A DNA stretch of 64,000 bases from Corythucha ciliata (lineage: Eukaryota > Arthropoda > Insecta > Hemiptera > Tingidae), in assembly GCA_038030265.1 (NCBI GenBank), contig CM075939.1, forward strand, positions 32,221,253 to 32,285,252, in the 5' to 3' direction. A program made the position numbers and the translations under genes. The notes under the pieces were generated by a model, which made no database searches, was not told the DNA's origin, and worked only from the letters and a program-made list of their open reading frames with translations. Below are positions 24,551 to 35,239 of the stretch, piece after piece (the stretch's first letter is position 1; each line of letters begins with the position of its first letter).

Positions 24551-26012
24551 TAGACGGTTCAGTAAGGCAACCCCCGTCAAAATTCTGTTGATTCAGGGTG
24601 CTCTATCGGTTGAAGCACTCCCTCTCTTTGTTTTTAGCGGCATCTGCAGAAAACGCGCAAGGTCTGTCTTCCTCACTGCTCCCAGTAACTTCGCACTTCT
24701 CATTATTTAGTCCTCGCCTGCTGAAGTTGTTTCAGTCACTGTAGTCAGTGAAAGAGTTTTTTTTTGTTTTTTTTTTTTCGTGAAGTGATTTGAGTCGTGT
24801 TGAAACAAGAACTTGTGACTCCGAAATGGATGAAGATGTTAAAACTCTTTTGCAAGAGTGGAAGCTGAGCGACTACACGATTGACAAAATTTAAAGTAAC
24901 TTTATTTTGGCATGTCAATTAATACAGCTAGCTACTAATGAGGTTTTTTATTGAGATAAATAAAATAGCAACACTATTTTAATGATTGATAATCAGAATC
25001 CCTGAGACCTGTAATAAGTTCAAGCTTCATTTGTAGGAATTGTTGGTGAGGGTAGATTTCCCTGCAGGGCAACAATTTGCATTTGTATTTCTTTAATTTC
25101 CATGTTCCTCATCCGGAACTAGTTTCGTGGACGGGCGTGAAATTAGCCCCCTTTTAGCCTCTTTTTAGAAGGTCAATTCTAGAAAAAACAAATAAAAATT
25201 CTAACAATTCTGAAAATATAGTAAAAAACGGTTCTAGGAGCAGCATAACAAGATGCTAATAAAAATACCAAGTTACATTTCTGTGGTAAGATGGCAAAAG
25301 GTGATAAGTCAAATTTCTCACATTTTCAGGAGAGCAATTTTAAGTTTTGGTCCGGCCTGAAAAATCGGCAGTTTTCTTAAAAAGCAATTTTCCTCCACCG
25401 ATAATTTGAAAAAACATCTGATAATGAGATTCAGTCGAGTAAATATTTTTTTTTTCTTCACAATGGTTGCCTATAAACCATTTTCGGATCGATGTACCTA
25501 CTTATCATATTTTGCCAACTTCATGTGAAGATGGTAAAACATGATAAGTCATCTGTTTGCACTCTTGTTACCTGTACTACCGTGTTTGCATGGAGTCAAT
25601 CAGACCCATTCAACTTGAAAAAATTAGGTACGTAACTTTTGTACAAAAAGTCTCAATTCTCTTGGTAAATTTTTCAAAATCACGAAGGGGAATATAGGTA
25701 AAACAGCATTGTTGTTATTATTTTTGATTTTTTTCTAGGACGGTCCGGAAGATAAAAATTGTAGGTCTCAAAAAAATCTCGAAAAGGTGACCTACACAAA
25801 AACTTCATTTTTAAACACTCTTCCCAACACAACTACAGAAAATTTAAAAAAAACAAAAAAAAAACGTAAAACATTCCTACAGAAATGAGCTGTAAATTTA
25901 TTATTGCAATAAAATTTTATTGAAAGCAAAGCATCACAGCAGTGTGTTGATAAAAAAAAATAATGCAAGCAACATGCTGTCCTTGTCCTTGAACTAAAAA
26001 GAAATTTTGCGC
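24551..26012. other. Flank of the Tigger and 3' side of a DDE-like element
   Basis: Contains a 22-residue frame at 24826-24894 on plus (MDEDVKTLLQEWKLSDYTID, then KI and stop) that resembles the first helices of a SAM domain, seemingly a truncated exon (low confidence). AAGATGGCAAAAGGTGATAA near 25290 and a variant near 25540 are mirrored on the far side of the DDE-like gene (near 30250-30380), so they look like subterminal repeats of that element. Confidence 0.4.
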
Positions 26013-27582
26013 TTAATTGGGCTCCATATTAATGTCTTCAAGCTCGTCGAACTCAGCTGCTTGTTCTGTTGTTCGTAGTTGTTGATAAAACTCGTGGCAA
26101 TCGACGTCAATCAATGACAGAATCGACAGAAGGTCTTGTTTCTTGAGTGGGTTACTGGGGAGGGGGTACTGAACGCAAGAAAGTTTGTGGTACTCATTGG
26201 AGTAATTAACTTGAAATGGTTTAGTGTTCCTTGAAACGGTTCTAACGAAGGAGTACCAATCTCTCGGTATCATCATTGCATTATTATTATTATTTATTTG
26301 CTGTTTGGCACGTTCAATCCTGGCATGGTCGCTATCACACTCGAGGCGAGTATGCCCAGGCAACAAAAACTTTTGATCAATCGTCAAGATTGTTGGTTTT
26401 TTCTGAAGCGCGTAAGAAAACATTATGGCCATATTAACATTTCTATTTTGGCCCCCGCACGTGTCAGAGTATGTTTTAACATGACTTACGTTCTCAGGCA
26501 ATGACATCAGTTTCAAATACATGCATGATGCAATTTGGTCAGAACCTCGGCCACCCACTGATTCATGCCACATGAAGCAATGGGTTTCAGAATCAGCAGA
26601 GCAGTCTCGTACAGTCAAATTGTAAGTGGACAACATTCTTTTGTAATAAACGATATTTGTGGAAAGATGAGGAGTAGACAAAACTTGTTGCAAATCGAAG
26701 ACTAATACTCTTTCTTCTAAGTTCTTTTGGGCTGACTCCTTATCAATTCTTTTACTTTCATAACCTTTTTCGGCTTGAACAACATGCTCGTCGTGCAAAG
26801 ACAATAAATTTGCTAATTCAACTTCATTAGTGCAAAATTTCTTTTTTGCTGCAAACTCATCGCAGGTTTTGCAAGTATCAGCGTAAGGTTGTTTAAACTT
26901 GAACCCAGTTGAATTGAAAACTTCTCTGAAAATATCGTAACATGCGATTTTAGCTGTACTGTTAACCTCTAAACGGTCATTTCTATATTCATTGTACATT
27001 TTAGATATAGTGAGGTGGCTAGGTAAATAGATTTTGTCATCTGAATCCCTCCTGCTGTAATGGCTAACATGCCTGGGATATTTGTGAATAAAGTCCTTTA
27101 TCTTCAAGCGTTGATCTACCAACTTATTTTTTGGCACATGACGTCCTCTTCTGTCACGATCTACCAAACCAGTTGGCGAGCCTTTCATTTTCTTAATAAG
27201 CAGGTCTACTTCTGATCTTGATACCCCATAGACATTTAAAAACATTTCCTTGCAAATTTCGACCTTCTCATGTCCTACCATAGCAAAAAAAGATGCTGAT
27301 ATTTGTCGGTTTCTTTTTTTGTTATCAACTTTCTTTTCTACAGCTTTTGATCTTAAGGAAATTCTCCCGCAAAGAATTTCATGCCTACTGGATTTAGATC
27401 TGCTTCTAAAATCAGTGTATAGCAGCTTTTGTTGCGGGATTTCAATGAGACTATGGCATTTCCTTTTCTTACAACATTCAGTTTTGGGACCAAACACTTT
27501 CGCTTCAATTTCCTTTCCTCTTCGATTCATGTATGCCACTCCTTGATCTTTTTTTCTTCTCTTCTTCCCTTCTTCTAACTCC
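26013..27582 (-). CDS. DDE-like transposase of an unplaced family, main exon (copy 1, intact frame)
   Basis: An uninterrupted frame of about 522 codons on minus, from an acceptor-like site near 27583 to the stop at 26013. Counted from the valine at 27539: a Lys/Arg-rich N-terminus with cysteine pairs (CCKKRKC), a CKTC pair at ~223-226, FDLQQ (Asp ~282), CFMWHE, YSDTCGGQN (Asp ~359) and GHTRLECDSDHARIE (~395-409). The spacing Asp - Asp - Glu/Asp suggests an RNase-H-like DDE fold (inference). I recognise the protein type from uncharacterised TE-like proteins of insects and cnidarians but cannot name a superfamily. A second, broken member lies at 46501-49158. Because this copy has no stop, it is the best candidate in the window for a still active enzyme. 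Two upstream exons (29697-29595, 30146-30006) probably belong to it. Confidence 0.75.
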
Positions 27583-27686
27583 CTTGTAATAAATCAGTCG
27601 CTTCAAAGTTGAAGTTGAGAGAAGAAGAGGAAAATAATGAGAATCATCTGAAAAAAAAAAAAAGAAAAGGGGAGGAAGCATTTTTT

Positions 27687-28198
27687 TGTGTGGAGTATTC
27701 TGGTGACAGTTAGGGAGCTCGGAGTCCGTCATCTCTGGCTACTTTTGAAATGTCGCTATTTCGAGGAGACCGTCACCTCCAACCTCGTCATCTTGATTAT
27801 AACGGCGAATAACTTCTAATTCTACACTACAACGCGGAGATCGTCGCCACCGCCCTCGTTTCTCCGTACAACGCGGAGATCGTCACCACCGCCCTCGTTT
27901 CTCCTTACAACACGGAGATCGTCCCCACAGCTCTCGTTTCCTTCTGCAACGCGGAGATCGCCATCTCCGCTCTCGTTTACTTCTACAACGCAGAAAACAT
28001 CACGTCCGTCCCCGTCGATTTCACAAACGTCTTCAGACTTCTCAAAACACTTGTTCCCTCCCGATCTTGAATAAAAAAAAAACCAAAGGAAGTTAATTCA
28101 AATTATTTTTTTAAAAATTGTTTATCTAATTTCTTTCATTTGCAGAAAGTTCTCCGAATTAAATATCTTTTAATTTATCTACGAACTAAACCTTTACA
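27687..28198 (+). repeat. 5' LTR with five 39 bp tandem units
   Basis: From 27828 to about 28022 a 39 bp unit beginning TACAACGCGGAGATCG recurs five times (27828, 27867, 27906, 27945, 27984) with increasing divergence to the right. 39 is a multiple of three and one frame reads through all five units (YNAEIVTTALVSP type), but there is no ATG. The units may be enhancer repeats within the LTR (inference). Confidence 0.7.
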
Positions 28199-28227
28199 TT
28201 TGGCGCCCGAAATTCGATTCGAACACA

Positions 28228-29339
28228 ATGGCAATGAGTTTGAGACGTGGAAATAAGCCGCAAGGTAAAAATTCTCTTCTTGGTAGCAGTGAGAGTGTAT
28301 TTGCCAAACGGATTTTTGTGACAGTAACTTCAAATCATATTTTGACGATTTTGCCGATCAATTGCGTCATGAACTAAATTTTAAACAACAACAGTTTCTA
28401 CAAACAATAACAAGTCATATGCAGGAGCACACAGTAGACATAAATAAACGTTTCGATTCGTTCATGACCGATAATGACATGCGATCCATGGTACGAGAAT
28501 CACATACCATGATCGGAGATTACAAGGCTCATTCCCAAATGATTTTAGAGGAAATTCATTCCCTGCAGCAACAAGTCAAAGGGCTTTATCTAGATAACCA
28601 AAAGGAAATAAAAAAAATTCACGATTCACAAGTTATTCTAAAAAACAATCTCAACCATTTAACTTCAGATTTTATTAATTTCAAAGAAGTAGTCGATTCT
28701 GAATTTTCATCAGTTATTAACAAAATTGCAATTCAAAAAGGAGATGATTTTACCCAGTGCTCTCGGCTAAATAAAAAATTAAAATACCAGTTAGATTTAA
28801 ATACAACAAAAATTAACAATGTAGATCTAGAAATAAACTCAATAAAACATAAACTTGACAACTTGGCTAGCCGGCTAAATGAACGAAATCCCGCACCAAT
28901 TCTTGACCCAAATTCATATGTAGATACCCATCATAGCAAATCACAAATAGAACTCGCTTCTCCTCAAACATCTAAAAGTCGTCATCTTACAAATTTAGAG
29001 GACAAAAAAGAATCAGATATTTTTTACAGAACCCATTTCCAGCAAAATACCAATTCAACTCCTTTAATATTTACAAATTTTAGAAAACAAAAACCGGGAC
29101 AGTTCTTAGAGTCTCTTAGAAATAAGCACAAATATTATCAAGATTACCCATTGAAAGACTTCCTATGCCCACATTTCACGCGAGAAACACACGTCTGGTT
29201 TTTAAGGAACGGTTATTTATTCAAAACATTTGAAGACTTTGAAAAGAAATTCAGTCAAGAATTTTTAAGTGACAGTTACCATTGCTATGTGACCCAACTT
29301 ATAAAAATATCAATCATAGAGCATGACTATAGTAGGTAG
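28228..29339 (+). pseudogene. Retrotransposon gag-like protein
   Basis: The ATG at 28228 starts MAMSLRRGNKPQGKN. One frame change near 28310-28320 (a T5 run) is needed to enter the long frame that reads to 29339. The protein is largely coiled coil (about residues 20-190 of the long frame, with many heptads such as LEEIHSLQQQVKGLYLDNQ), followed by a capsid-like segment (LKDFLCPHFTRETHVWFL, FEDFEKKFSQEFLS). That matches gag of insect LTR elements. No zinc knuckle is visible before the stop. Likely truncated by the loss of the rest of the element. Confidence 0.7.
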
Positions 29340-29594
29340 CGAATTTGTAAGAACGATTATTATTAGTGAATTCAACTTAGAGTGATTTCATTAGGCCGCA
29401 GTGTGATTCAATCGGAGGGATAACGTCACATAAAATAAATATGGGACCTGTAGACCGGGAGCCTGAAAGTCCCAAGAGATGGAAAAAAGAGCACCCTACA
29501 TTCCTAATCCACATTAATAATTTTGTTTTAATCCCTTCCTGCTTATATGTATGTAGGATAGACAAGAGTAATTTTTTAAACAAAATAAATTTAC

Positions 29595-29697
29595 CCTCAA
29601 CACAATATTCTTCGTCAGAAGTTGTAGAAGTTGTCTCCTTGCCTGGCTCAAATGTAGGGTCGACATCATCATCATCAGAGTCCCAAAAGGTCTGTTC
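29595..29697 (-). CDS. DDE-like transposase copy 1, acidic exon
   Basis: The minus-strand acceptor (TTTGCATCAG) precedes GAA CAG ACC; the exon reads EQTFWDSDDDDVDPTFEPGK then ETTSTTSDEEYCVE and ends at a GTAAAT donor. It joins in phase 0 with the zinc-finger exon upstream. Similar acidic exons precede the catalytic exon in copy 2. The phase into the main exon at 27582 is one base off in my best model, so the exact acceptor there is uncertain. Confidence 0.55.
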
Positions 29698-30005
29698 CTG
29701 ATGCAAAGAAAAAATGAAAAGAATTAGAAATTCATTAGAAGTCTTACAAGCGTCAAAGCGCTGAAAAAATACATATTGTTTCATATCAGAGGTGCATGGC
29801 CATCAACTTAAAAAGTTAGGACCGCTCCATAACTTCGAGAAGACTTTTTTTCCTCAGCCCACCAAGGTGAACAGGAAATTATTGCAATCAGCAGAAAACC
29901 GACTTTCTAAAACACCTTATTAGAATGGGTCTAATCGACATCACTGATAAACTTTCTTCTCGTTTTGGACAAAACAATGTTGAATAATAATTTATAACAG
30001 CTTAC

Positions 30006-30146
30006 CTCATAAGACATAGCTTCGTTATCTGAATAATCAGCTTCAGCGGTTGTTGGCGATTCAGCAGCAGAACATCCAGCATTGGAGTGCAACATTAACA
30101 TACCACGAAACTTGAAAGACTTGTTACATGACCTACAAACCCACAT
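30006..30146 (-). CDS. DDE-like transposase copy 1, zinc-finger exon with start codon
   Basis: The ATG at 30146 gives MWVCRSCNKSFKFRGMLMLH then SNAGC: a single C2HC-type finger (C-x2-C ... H-x4-C). An acidic stretch EADYSDNEAMSYE follows and a clean donor (GAG|GTAAGC). It would supply sequence-specific DNA binding to the transposase (inference). The next exon is at 29697 and the phases agree. Confidence 0.6.
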
Positions 30147-30394
30147 TTTGAAGTTTGAATATACGTCCCTAAAGTAGCAGGTACCTACCTATTTCTATAG
30201 ACTGATATTGTAAAGAGTTTTACTATAAATGAATATAGTGATATTAATCACCTTTTGTCAACTGCGAAAAATTAATAATTTCTCGAAACGTAGGATGACG
30301 ATATGTAACAAGTCGAAGTAACATCTTTCGTCATCTGCAAAACATTAGTAATTTTGTGAAAGTTCAGAGGGCAAAATGTGATAAAAAGCTTTAT

Positions 30395-31128
30395 ATCACC
30401 TCCCTCGTACTGTTTGCTGCCGGGTTTGTTTAAGCTGAACTTAATGGGAATCAAAGGCTATTTCAAAATGGAATCATAATAACGAATATAATGCTTCTGG
30501 AATCAACTGGTGATTTGTAGTGATTTTTTTACCATTTCAACCCCCATTTTCCCCCCTCCACCTTGACCGATTTGGCCCAAATGCAATACCGACCGGGGCC
30601 TTATGACTACTGATTTTAGTGCCAAAGCGCGTTCCGCTAAATTAATTTGTACGAAAGTTATCGTTCTAACGTGACCACACACTTTTTTCCACCCCGGGGG
30701 CACAACCCCCTCCCCCTTGAATTTTTCAAAAAATTAAAATGGGAATCAAAGGCTACTTTAACATGAAGTATACGTACCGAATATGATGCTGCTAGAATCA
30801 ACAGGTGATTTGCAGTGATTTTTTTACCATTTCAACCCTTATCCCCCCCCCTCCACCTTCATCGATTTGGCCCAAATGCAATACCGACCGGGGTCTTATG
30901 ACTACTGATTTTTGTGCCAAGGCGCGTTCCGCTAAATTAATTTCTTCGAGAGTTATCGTGCTAACAAGAAAACGGCCATAAGCTTATAAATAAATACTAT
31001 ATATATATATAAATTCCGGAGACCACTGAATTCGTGTTCTAGAGGTTCTGAAACATGAAAAAAACATGCCATGTTTGCCACCATCACGACGAGACCAATA
31101 GTGCATTTTGACATAAATGAAATGCACT
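30395..31128 (-). mobile_element. Helentron-like element, copy C, with an empty TA site
   Basis: On minus it begins AGTGCATTTCATT (31128), a hairpin-forming end, then runs through TGGTCTCGTCGTGATGG and CCACTGAATTC-type family sequence to an uninterrupted TATATATATATAG tract near 30990-31015. GGCCGTTTTCTTGTTAGCAC and two ~297 bp units (about 30965-30440) follow. The 3' hairpin is missing (truncated near 30395). This copy shows what the TA tract looks like before the insertions seen in copies A and B. Confidence 0.7.
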
Positions 31129-31459
31129 AATAAACAATCTTTCGGATTGGCTTTGCCAAAACCCAAATTTCACGAATCATGCTCGTCAGGAATCACTATC
31201 TTGCGCGGTTGGCTCCCTAGAAGGAGGCCGTCTTATGGATTTCACACGTTTAAATTCAAATTTGTAGGGATGTTGGCTAATTTTAAAGATCTATTACGCC
31301 GATCCGGCTATCTTAAAATACTTGAACGTTTTTAAAAGACTGACCGCTCTCTCATGGATACATAAAAAAATCTCAAATTTTGTTTCAAGTGTTACTTCCA
31401 AACAGAGTTATTGTTTTTCTGTCCAAGGTTTGCCCCAAAGGTCTGCCAATGGCCAGGAC

Positions 31460-31722
31460 CAGGGGGGTGATTCTGTAACTTGTAAAATTTACGTGTCGTA
31501 ACTGGAAAGGAGGGGGAGAGGATGTACCACGTTGCCTTGGTTTTTCCACTCAATTGTTTAGAATTCGTTATTTTTTCTTCGAGACCACACATTCTCGCAT
31601 GAAAATTCCGCAGTTTCATTCACTACGTATCGTAAAAACCATGACAACGAGGTACCTTCCCTCGCCCTTCTTCCATTTTACGACACGTAAATTTTGCAAG
31701 TTACAGAATCACCCCCCTGGAA
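31460..31722. mobile_element. Foldback MITE, about 260 bp
   Basis: The left arm CCAGGGGGGTGATTCTGTAA and the right arm ending CAGAATCACCCCCCTGG are inverted copies extending about 85 bp, including AAAATTTACGTGTCG and its complement. The centre is unique. There is no coding content. Target duplication not resolved. Confidence 0.75.
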
Positions 31723-32551
31723 CCCCCCGGGAAGTGAGGAAGTGGAAGACATTTTCAAATCCACCTGAACTCATCGAATTCCTTGTTGAAGGAGCTGGAG
31801 AATTATTTTTTCTTTCTCCTGTACAGGTGTATGTACCCAGAAGGAAATGAACTTTTATGAGGACGTCGTATTAACTGAAGCGATGCGGTAGGGATTGCGC
31901 TAAAAACCAGTCAACACTTATCAGGCCTCAACCACAGAATGATTCGAAAGTCGCCCACTTCGAATTTCAGCGAGCAAAGCATATAATTTGTATACCTACG
32001 CCCGTGGAAGCAGAAACTGTCCCCTTTTCTAGCGAAGGCTTCTTAGAATAAATACTCTTCTGAAGATAGGGAAACGCGTTTCTGGTTATTGCAAAGACAC
32101 ATTGATTTACTTCTAATTAAGCAAGTTGGAAATGTTCGGAGGAAACCCGCACGAATTTTGACACTTCTTTCCCGATCCTCAATTTTATTTTCCCAGGTTT
32201 TGCCATAATTTTTTCAGGGGATATACAATGGAAAGAAACATTGGGAGTCCGCTCGTTATTTGGACATTGAGAGACACAACACACGAAGTGGGTTTTTGGG
32301 GGCTCCCTCTAAGCGCGAATAATTGTGGTCCACTTTCTCGCCCGCCAGCAGTCGTTTAATCTATAAATTAATTACATAAATTGAGAACTGAGCTAAATTA
32401 CCATGCCAAACTATTGCCTTATCAACTGTTTATATGCCTTTCAGACGACATTTTGAAACGATCGTACCGCTCTCTATAGTTCGTTTGAGTTACCAATATT
32501 TGTTCGTTACTTCGGTTTATTAGTTGGTGATAAGGTAGAGGAATCAGATGT
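31723..32551. other. No gene recognised
   Basis: Unique-looking sequence between the MITE and the next TE fragment. I see no protein similarity or clear repeat. Confidence 0.35.
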
Positions 32552-33364
32552 TTGTCGTTCAAAATCTGCTTGTTTGAAATATTACCGGTATTATCAGCTG
32601 TAGTTCTTCGAAAAGTAATGAATGGCATTTATTGTGAGGAGGTAGATAGTGATCACGTCGCTTTACTGGCGGAGAACATTCGTGAATTGAATGCTTTGTA
32701 TGCGGAGTTGAACGAAAGCGGGCTACAACCCAAGTTTCATCATTTAGTGCATTATCCTAACATCATGCTGAAAGTTGGGCCCATTGCGCAAATTTCCAGT
32801 ATGAGGTTCGAGTCAAAGCACAGAGCCTGCAAGATCGCTTTTAGGTCCAATGCGGGGTATGTGAACGTCTGTAAAACAACTGCAAAAAAAATTCAATTTG
32901 AATTAAATCACTTGCTGTACAACAGTTTAAAACCTCTAACTGTTACTCCAGGTGCCCCCCGTAGGCTGGCTCCGTCAGTCAGAAGGAAGATCGCGGATAA
33001 GTTAGGGCTGCTCCAAGATGAGAATTTGGTTGCTTTAAAATTTGTAACCTCTATGAACAACGTAACTTATCGGAAAAAAGACGTCATGTGTCTGGGATTG
33101 TTAGAAGATAAAATGTTTGTTCCATTATTCGTTGAAATCACCAACATTTACTCCGATAACGCACAGATCTTCTTTGAATGTTCCACGTTTGAAACCATTG
33201 CGTTTCACAATCATTTCCATGCTTATCTCGTAGAACGAACGCCAACTGTACAATTCGTGAAGTTAGACCGTTTTGATCAATATCCTTTTCCCAACAATTT
33301 GTCATCTTTACTTATTGATGGAAGAAATGAATTGTTTGTGACGACAAGAAATTTTTCCATTTAA
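32552..33364 (+). pseudogene. Transposase C-terminal-like fragment (CACTA-like or related)
   Basis: Frame of 270 codons. The segment PKFHHLVHYPNIMLKVGPIA then SMRFESKHRACK, ending ICKT-like (NVCKTTAKKIQFELN), matches the region after the catalytic core of a group of arthropod TE proteins with consensus K-H-F-L-x-H-Y-P, G-P and M-R-F-E-x-K-H. I associate this with CACTA/EnSpm-like transposases but am not certain. It has no catalytic domain here and no clear ATG context at the 5' end, so it is a truncated exon. Confidence 0.55.
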
Positions 33365-33478
33365 AAGGCACGTGGTGAATTTTCTACTTATTGTTTTGTA
33401 CTATGTTTGATTATATTTCGTGTTTCTTCTTTCACGACGTCTTCGCATGTGAACTAAAATTTACGTTCATCCGCCTGG

Positions 33479-35011
33479 TTGGTTTCTCCGTCCGCGTTGG
33501 TTTCTTTCGTTAATGCTCCATGCGAAAAATTAGCTAAAAAACTGGTGGATGTTTTCAAGAAAGAAACCAGCTTCCGTCCTACGTACGGCGTGAAGAACAG
33601 TCTAGAGTTTGCGAGAGAAGTAGTAAACCTGGAAGTAACGAATTCAGACGTCCTGTGTTCCTTTGATGTCACAAATTTGTTTCCGTCAGTACCGCCCTCT
33701 GTTGCATATGACCTGGTTACTCGTAAATTCGAAGAGACGGCGAGCAATTTACTTCTGTTGGACGAGTTCAGCCGCTGTCTAAAACTTTGCCTAGAACAAA
33801 GTTATTGCAAGTTTAATAATAAAGTTTATCAGCAAAATGCCGGTCTCAGTATGGGCTCTCCGGTTTCCCCGATGTGCGCAGAGGTGGTATTGGACCATTT
33901 TGAGAAAGTACACGTTTTCAGCGACGAAAACCCGTTCAAATCTCACATCAAGTTTTGGAGACGGTACGTTGATGACTGCTTCGTGGTTTGGAGTGGTAGT
34001 GAGCAGCAGCTGTCCGCTTTTTTGGAATTTCTAAGCTCGAGAAATTCGTTCCTTAAATTTACACTCGAGTTGGAAGAGGCGGGCAACATTAATTTCTTAG
34101 ACCTCAGAGTGTTTAGAGAAGATCGCTCGCTCAAAATTGGAGTTTACCGGAAACCAACAGCTTCGGACCTCATTATTCACGCCAACTCGAACCACCACCC
34201 GCAACACAAGATGTCAGCACTGAACTCGTTCGTACATCGATTGATATCGTTGCCTCTGGACCCCGCGGAATTCCGCGCGGAATTTTTGGAAATCGTCCGC
34301 ATAGCTTCTGCGAATGGGTATGAAAAGAACGTCGTGGACAGGATTCTAGCGAAGAAATCAGAGAGGCGGTTGCTGGAGGAGGTGTTCCCTTCCACGGGCG
34401 CGCGGCCGGAAAAGGAAAACCCACGTTGGTTAACGTTGCCATACCAGGGTGAGATCACGAGGAAGATCTCTAGGATTCTTAAAAGGTATGAGTATCGGGT
34501 GGCTTTTAAAACAGAAAGAACGATGGGTTCCCTTCTTTCGGTCGTTAAAGACAAAATCGAACCACTGGCGAGAAGTGGAGTGTATAAGCTGACCTGTGGA
34601 GGCTGTCAGGAAGCGAGTTATGTCGGCAGGACAACACGTCAATTTAAGACTCGCTTTAAGGAGCACTTGTCTAGGAAGGATTCGGCCTTCAACAGCCACA
34701 TCGAGTCATGCCGCCACGCTGGAAATTCGAGCCACAAAGGGGATCTCGTCCTGCCTTGGGGCGGCAGTAAATATATTTTAAATTCTCTGGAGGGTTTTTT
34801 GATCAACTTGGAGTTAAAACGCAATGAAGCCACTTGTCTAAACGACAGATCAGAATGCGTCGCCTCCCCTCTAAATTCAATCCTCCCCCTTCTCCCGAGG
34901 GCTCCTCCGCTCCTTCGTTCGCCCTCGACTCTTGGCGTTTTAGACAATATTGTTAATAGTTTCTCATTTCTATTTAGACTCGGGGACACCTACCCCTACC
35001 GGACTTTTTAA
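33479..35011 (+). CDS. Penelope-like element reverse transcriptase with GIY-YIG endonuclease
   Basis: An open frame of about 510 codons. Reverse transcriptase motifs: VSFVNAPCEKLAKKL (~8-22), CSFDVTNLFPSVP (~60-72, first catalytic Asp), QNAGLSMGSPVSP (~119-131), RYVDDCF (~162-168, catalytic YVDD), NFLDLRVF (~205-212). A linker then leads to a GIY-YIG domain with GVYKLTCGGC (~367-376) and SYVGRTTRQFKTRF (~380-393), the cysteine pair between GVY and YVG being characteristic of Penelope endonucleases. The frame is intact, but the usual N-terminal region and an ATG are missing, so the copy is 5' truncated, as these elements often are. Activity would be target-primed reverse transcription (family knowledge). 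Confidence 0.92.
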   Translation: MVSPSALVSFVNAPCEKLAKKLVDVFKKETSFRPTYGVKNSLEFAREVVNLEVTNSDVLCSFDVTNLFPSVPPSVAYDLVTRKFEETASNLLLLDEFSRCLKLCLEQSYCKFNNKVYQQNAGLSMGSPVSPMCAEVVLDHFEKVHVFSDENPFKSHIKFWRRYVDDCFVVWSGSEQQLSAFLEFLSSRNSFLKFTLELEEAGNINFLDLRVFREDRSLKIGVYRKPTASDLIIHANSNHHPQHKMSALNSFVHRLISLPLDPAEFRAEFLEIVRIASANGYEKNVVDRILAKKSERRLLEEVFPSTGARPEKENPRWLTLPYQGEITRKISRILKRYEYRVAFKTERTMGSLLSVVKDKIEPLARSGVYKLTCGGCQEASYVGRTTRQFKTRFKEHLSRKDSAFNSHIESCRHAGNSSHKGDLVLPWGGSKYILNSLEGFLINLELKRNEATCLNDRSECVASPLNSILPLLPRAPPLLRSPSTLGVLDNIVNSFSFLFRLGDTYPYRTF

Positions 35012-35098
35012 AAGGGTATGTTCTTTTAATGTTGTTTAAGATTGTTGTTCTAGTTTTAGTGTTGTTAAGTTTGTCGTTGTTCCATGTTCTCTATTTAG

Positions 35099-35137
35099 CA
35101 CTGAAGATGAGTTAATAAACTCGAAAACATTTTGCAC
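35099..35137 (+). ncRNA. Hammerhead-ribozyme-like motif at the Penelope 3' end
   Basis: CTGAAGATGAGTTAATAAAC followed by TCGAAA fits a CUGANGA box, a GAGTT/AACTC stem closed by a 4-base loop, and a GAAA box, with one unpaired U after CUGANGA. Penelope-like elements are known to carry hammerhead ribozymes in their terminal repeats. Stem I and the cleavage triplet were not resolved, so activity is uncertain. Confidence 0.4.
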
Positions 35138-35239
35138 CTTTTTTGTACCTTTTCGTGGAGAGACCAAGAATTTTCAAGCCTTTGATCTTCAACCTCCACC
35201 AAGAACGCCCCCCCCCCCCTTTGCCAACATGAGTAAGGC

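Larger units (their letters stand above)
27687..29339 (+). mobile_element. LTR retrotransposon, 5' part only (LTR, primer site, gag)
   Basis: The 5' LTR (27687-28198, TGTGTGGAG...TTTACA) is followed two bases later by TGGCGCCCGAAATTCG, a typical tRNA primer-binding site, then gag. No protease, RT, integrase or 3' LTR follows; after 29339 the sequence belongs to the DDE-like gene again. The element sits in the presumed intron of that minus-strand gene, in opposite orientation. Gypsy-like by layout, clade not resolvable. Confidence 0.75.
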
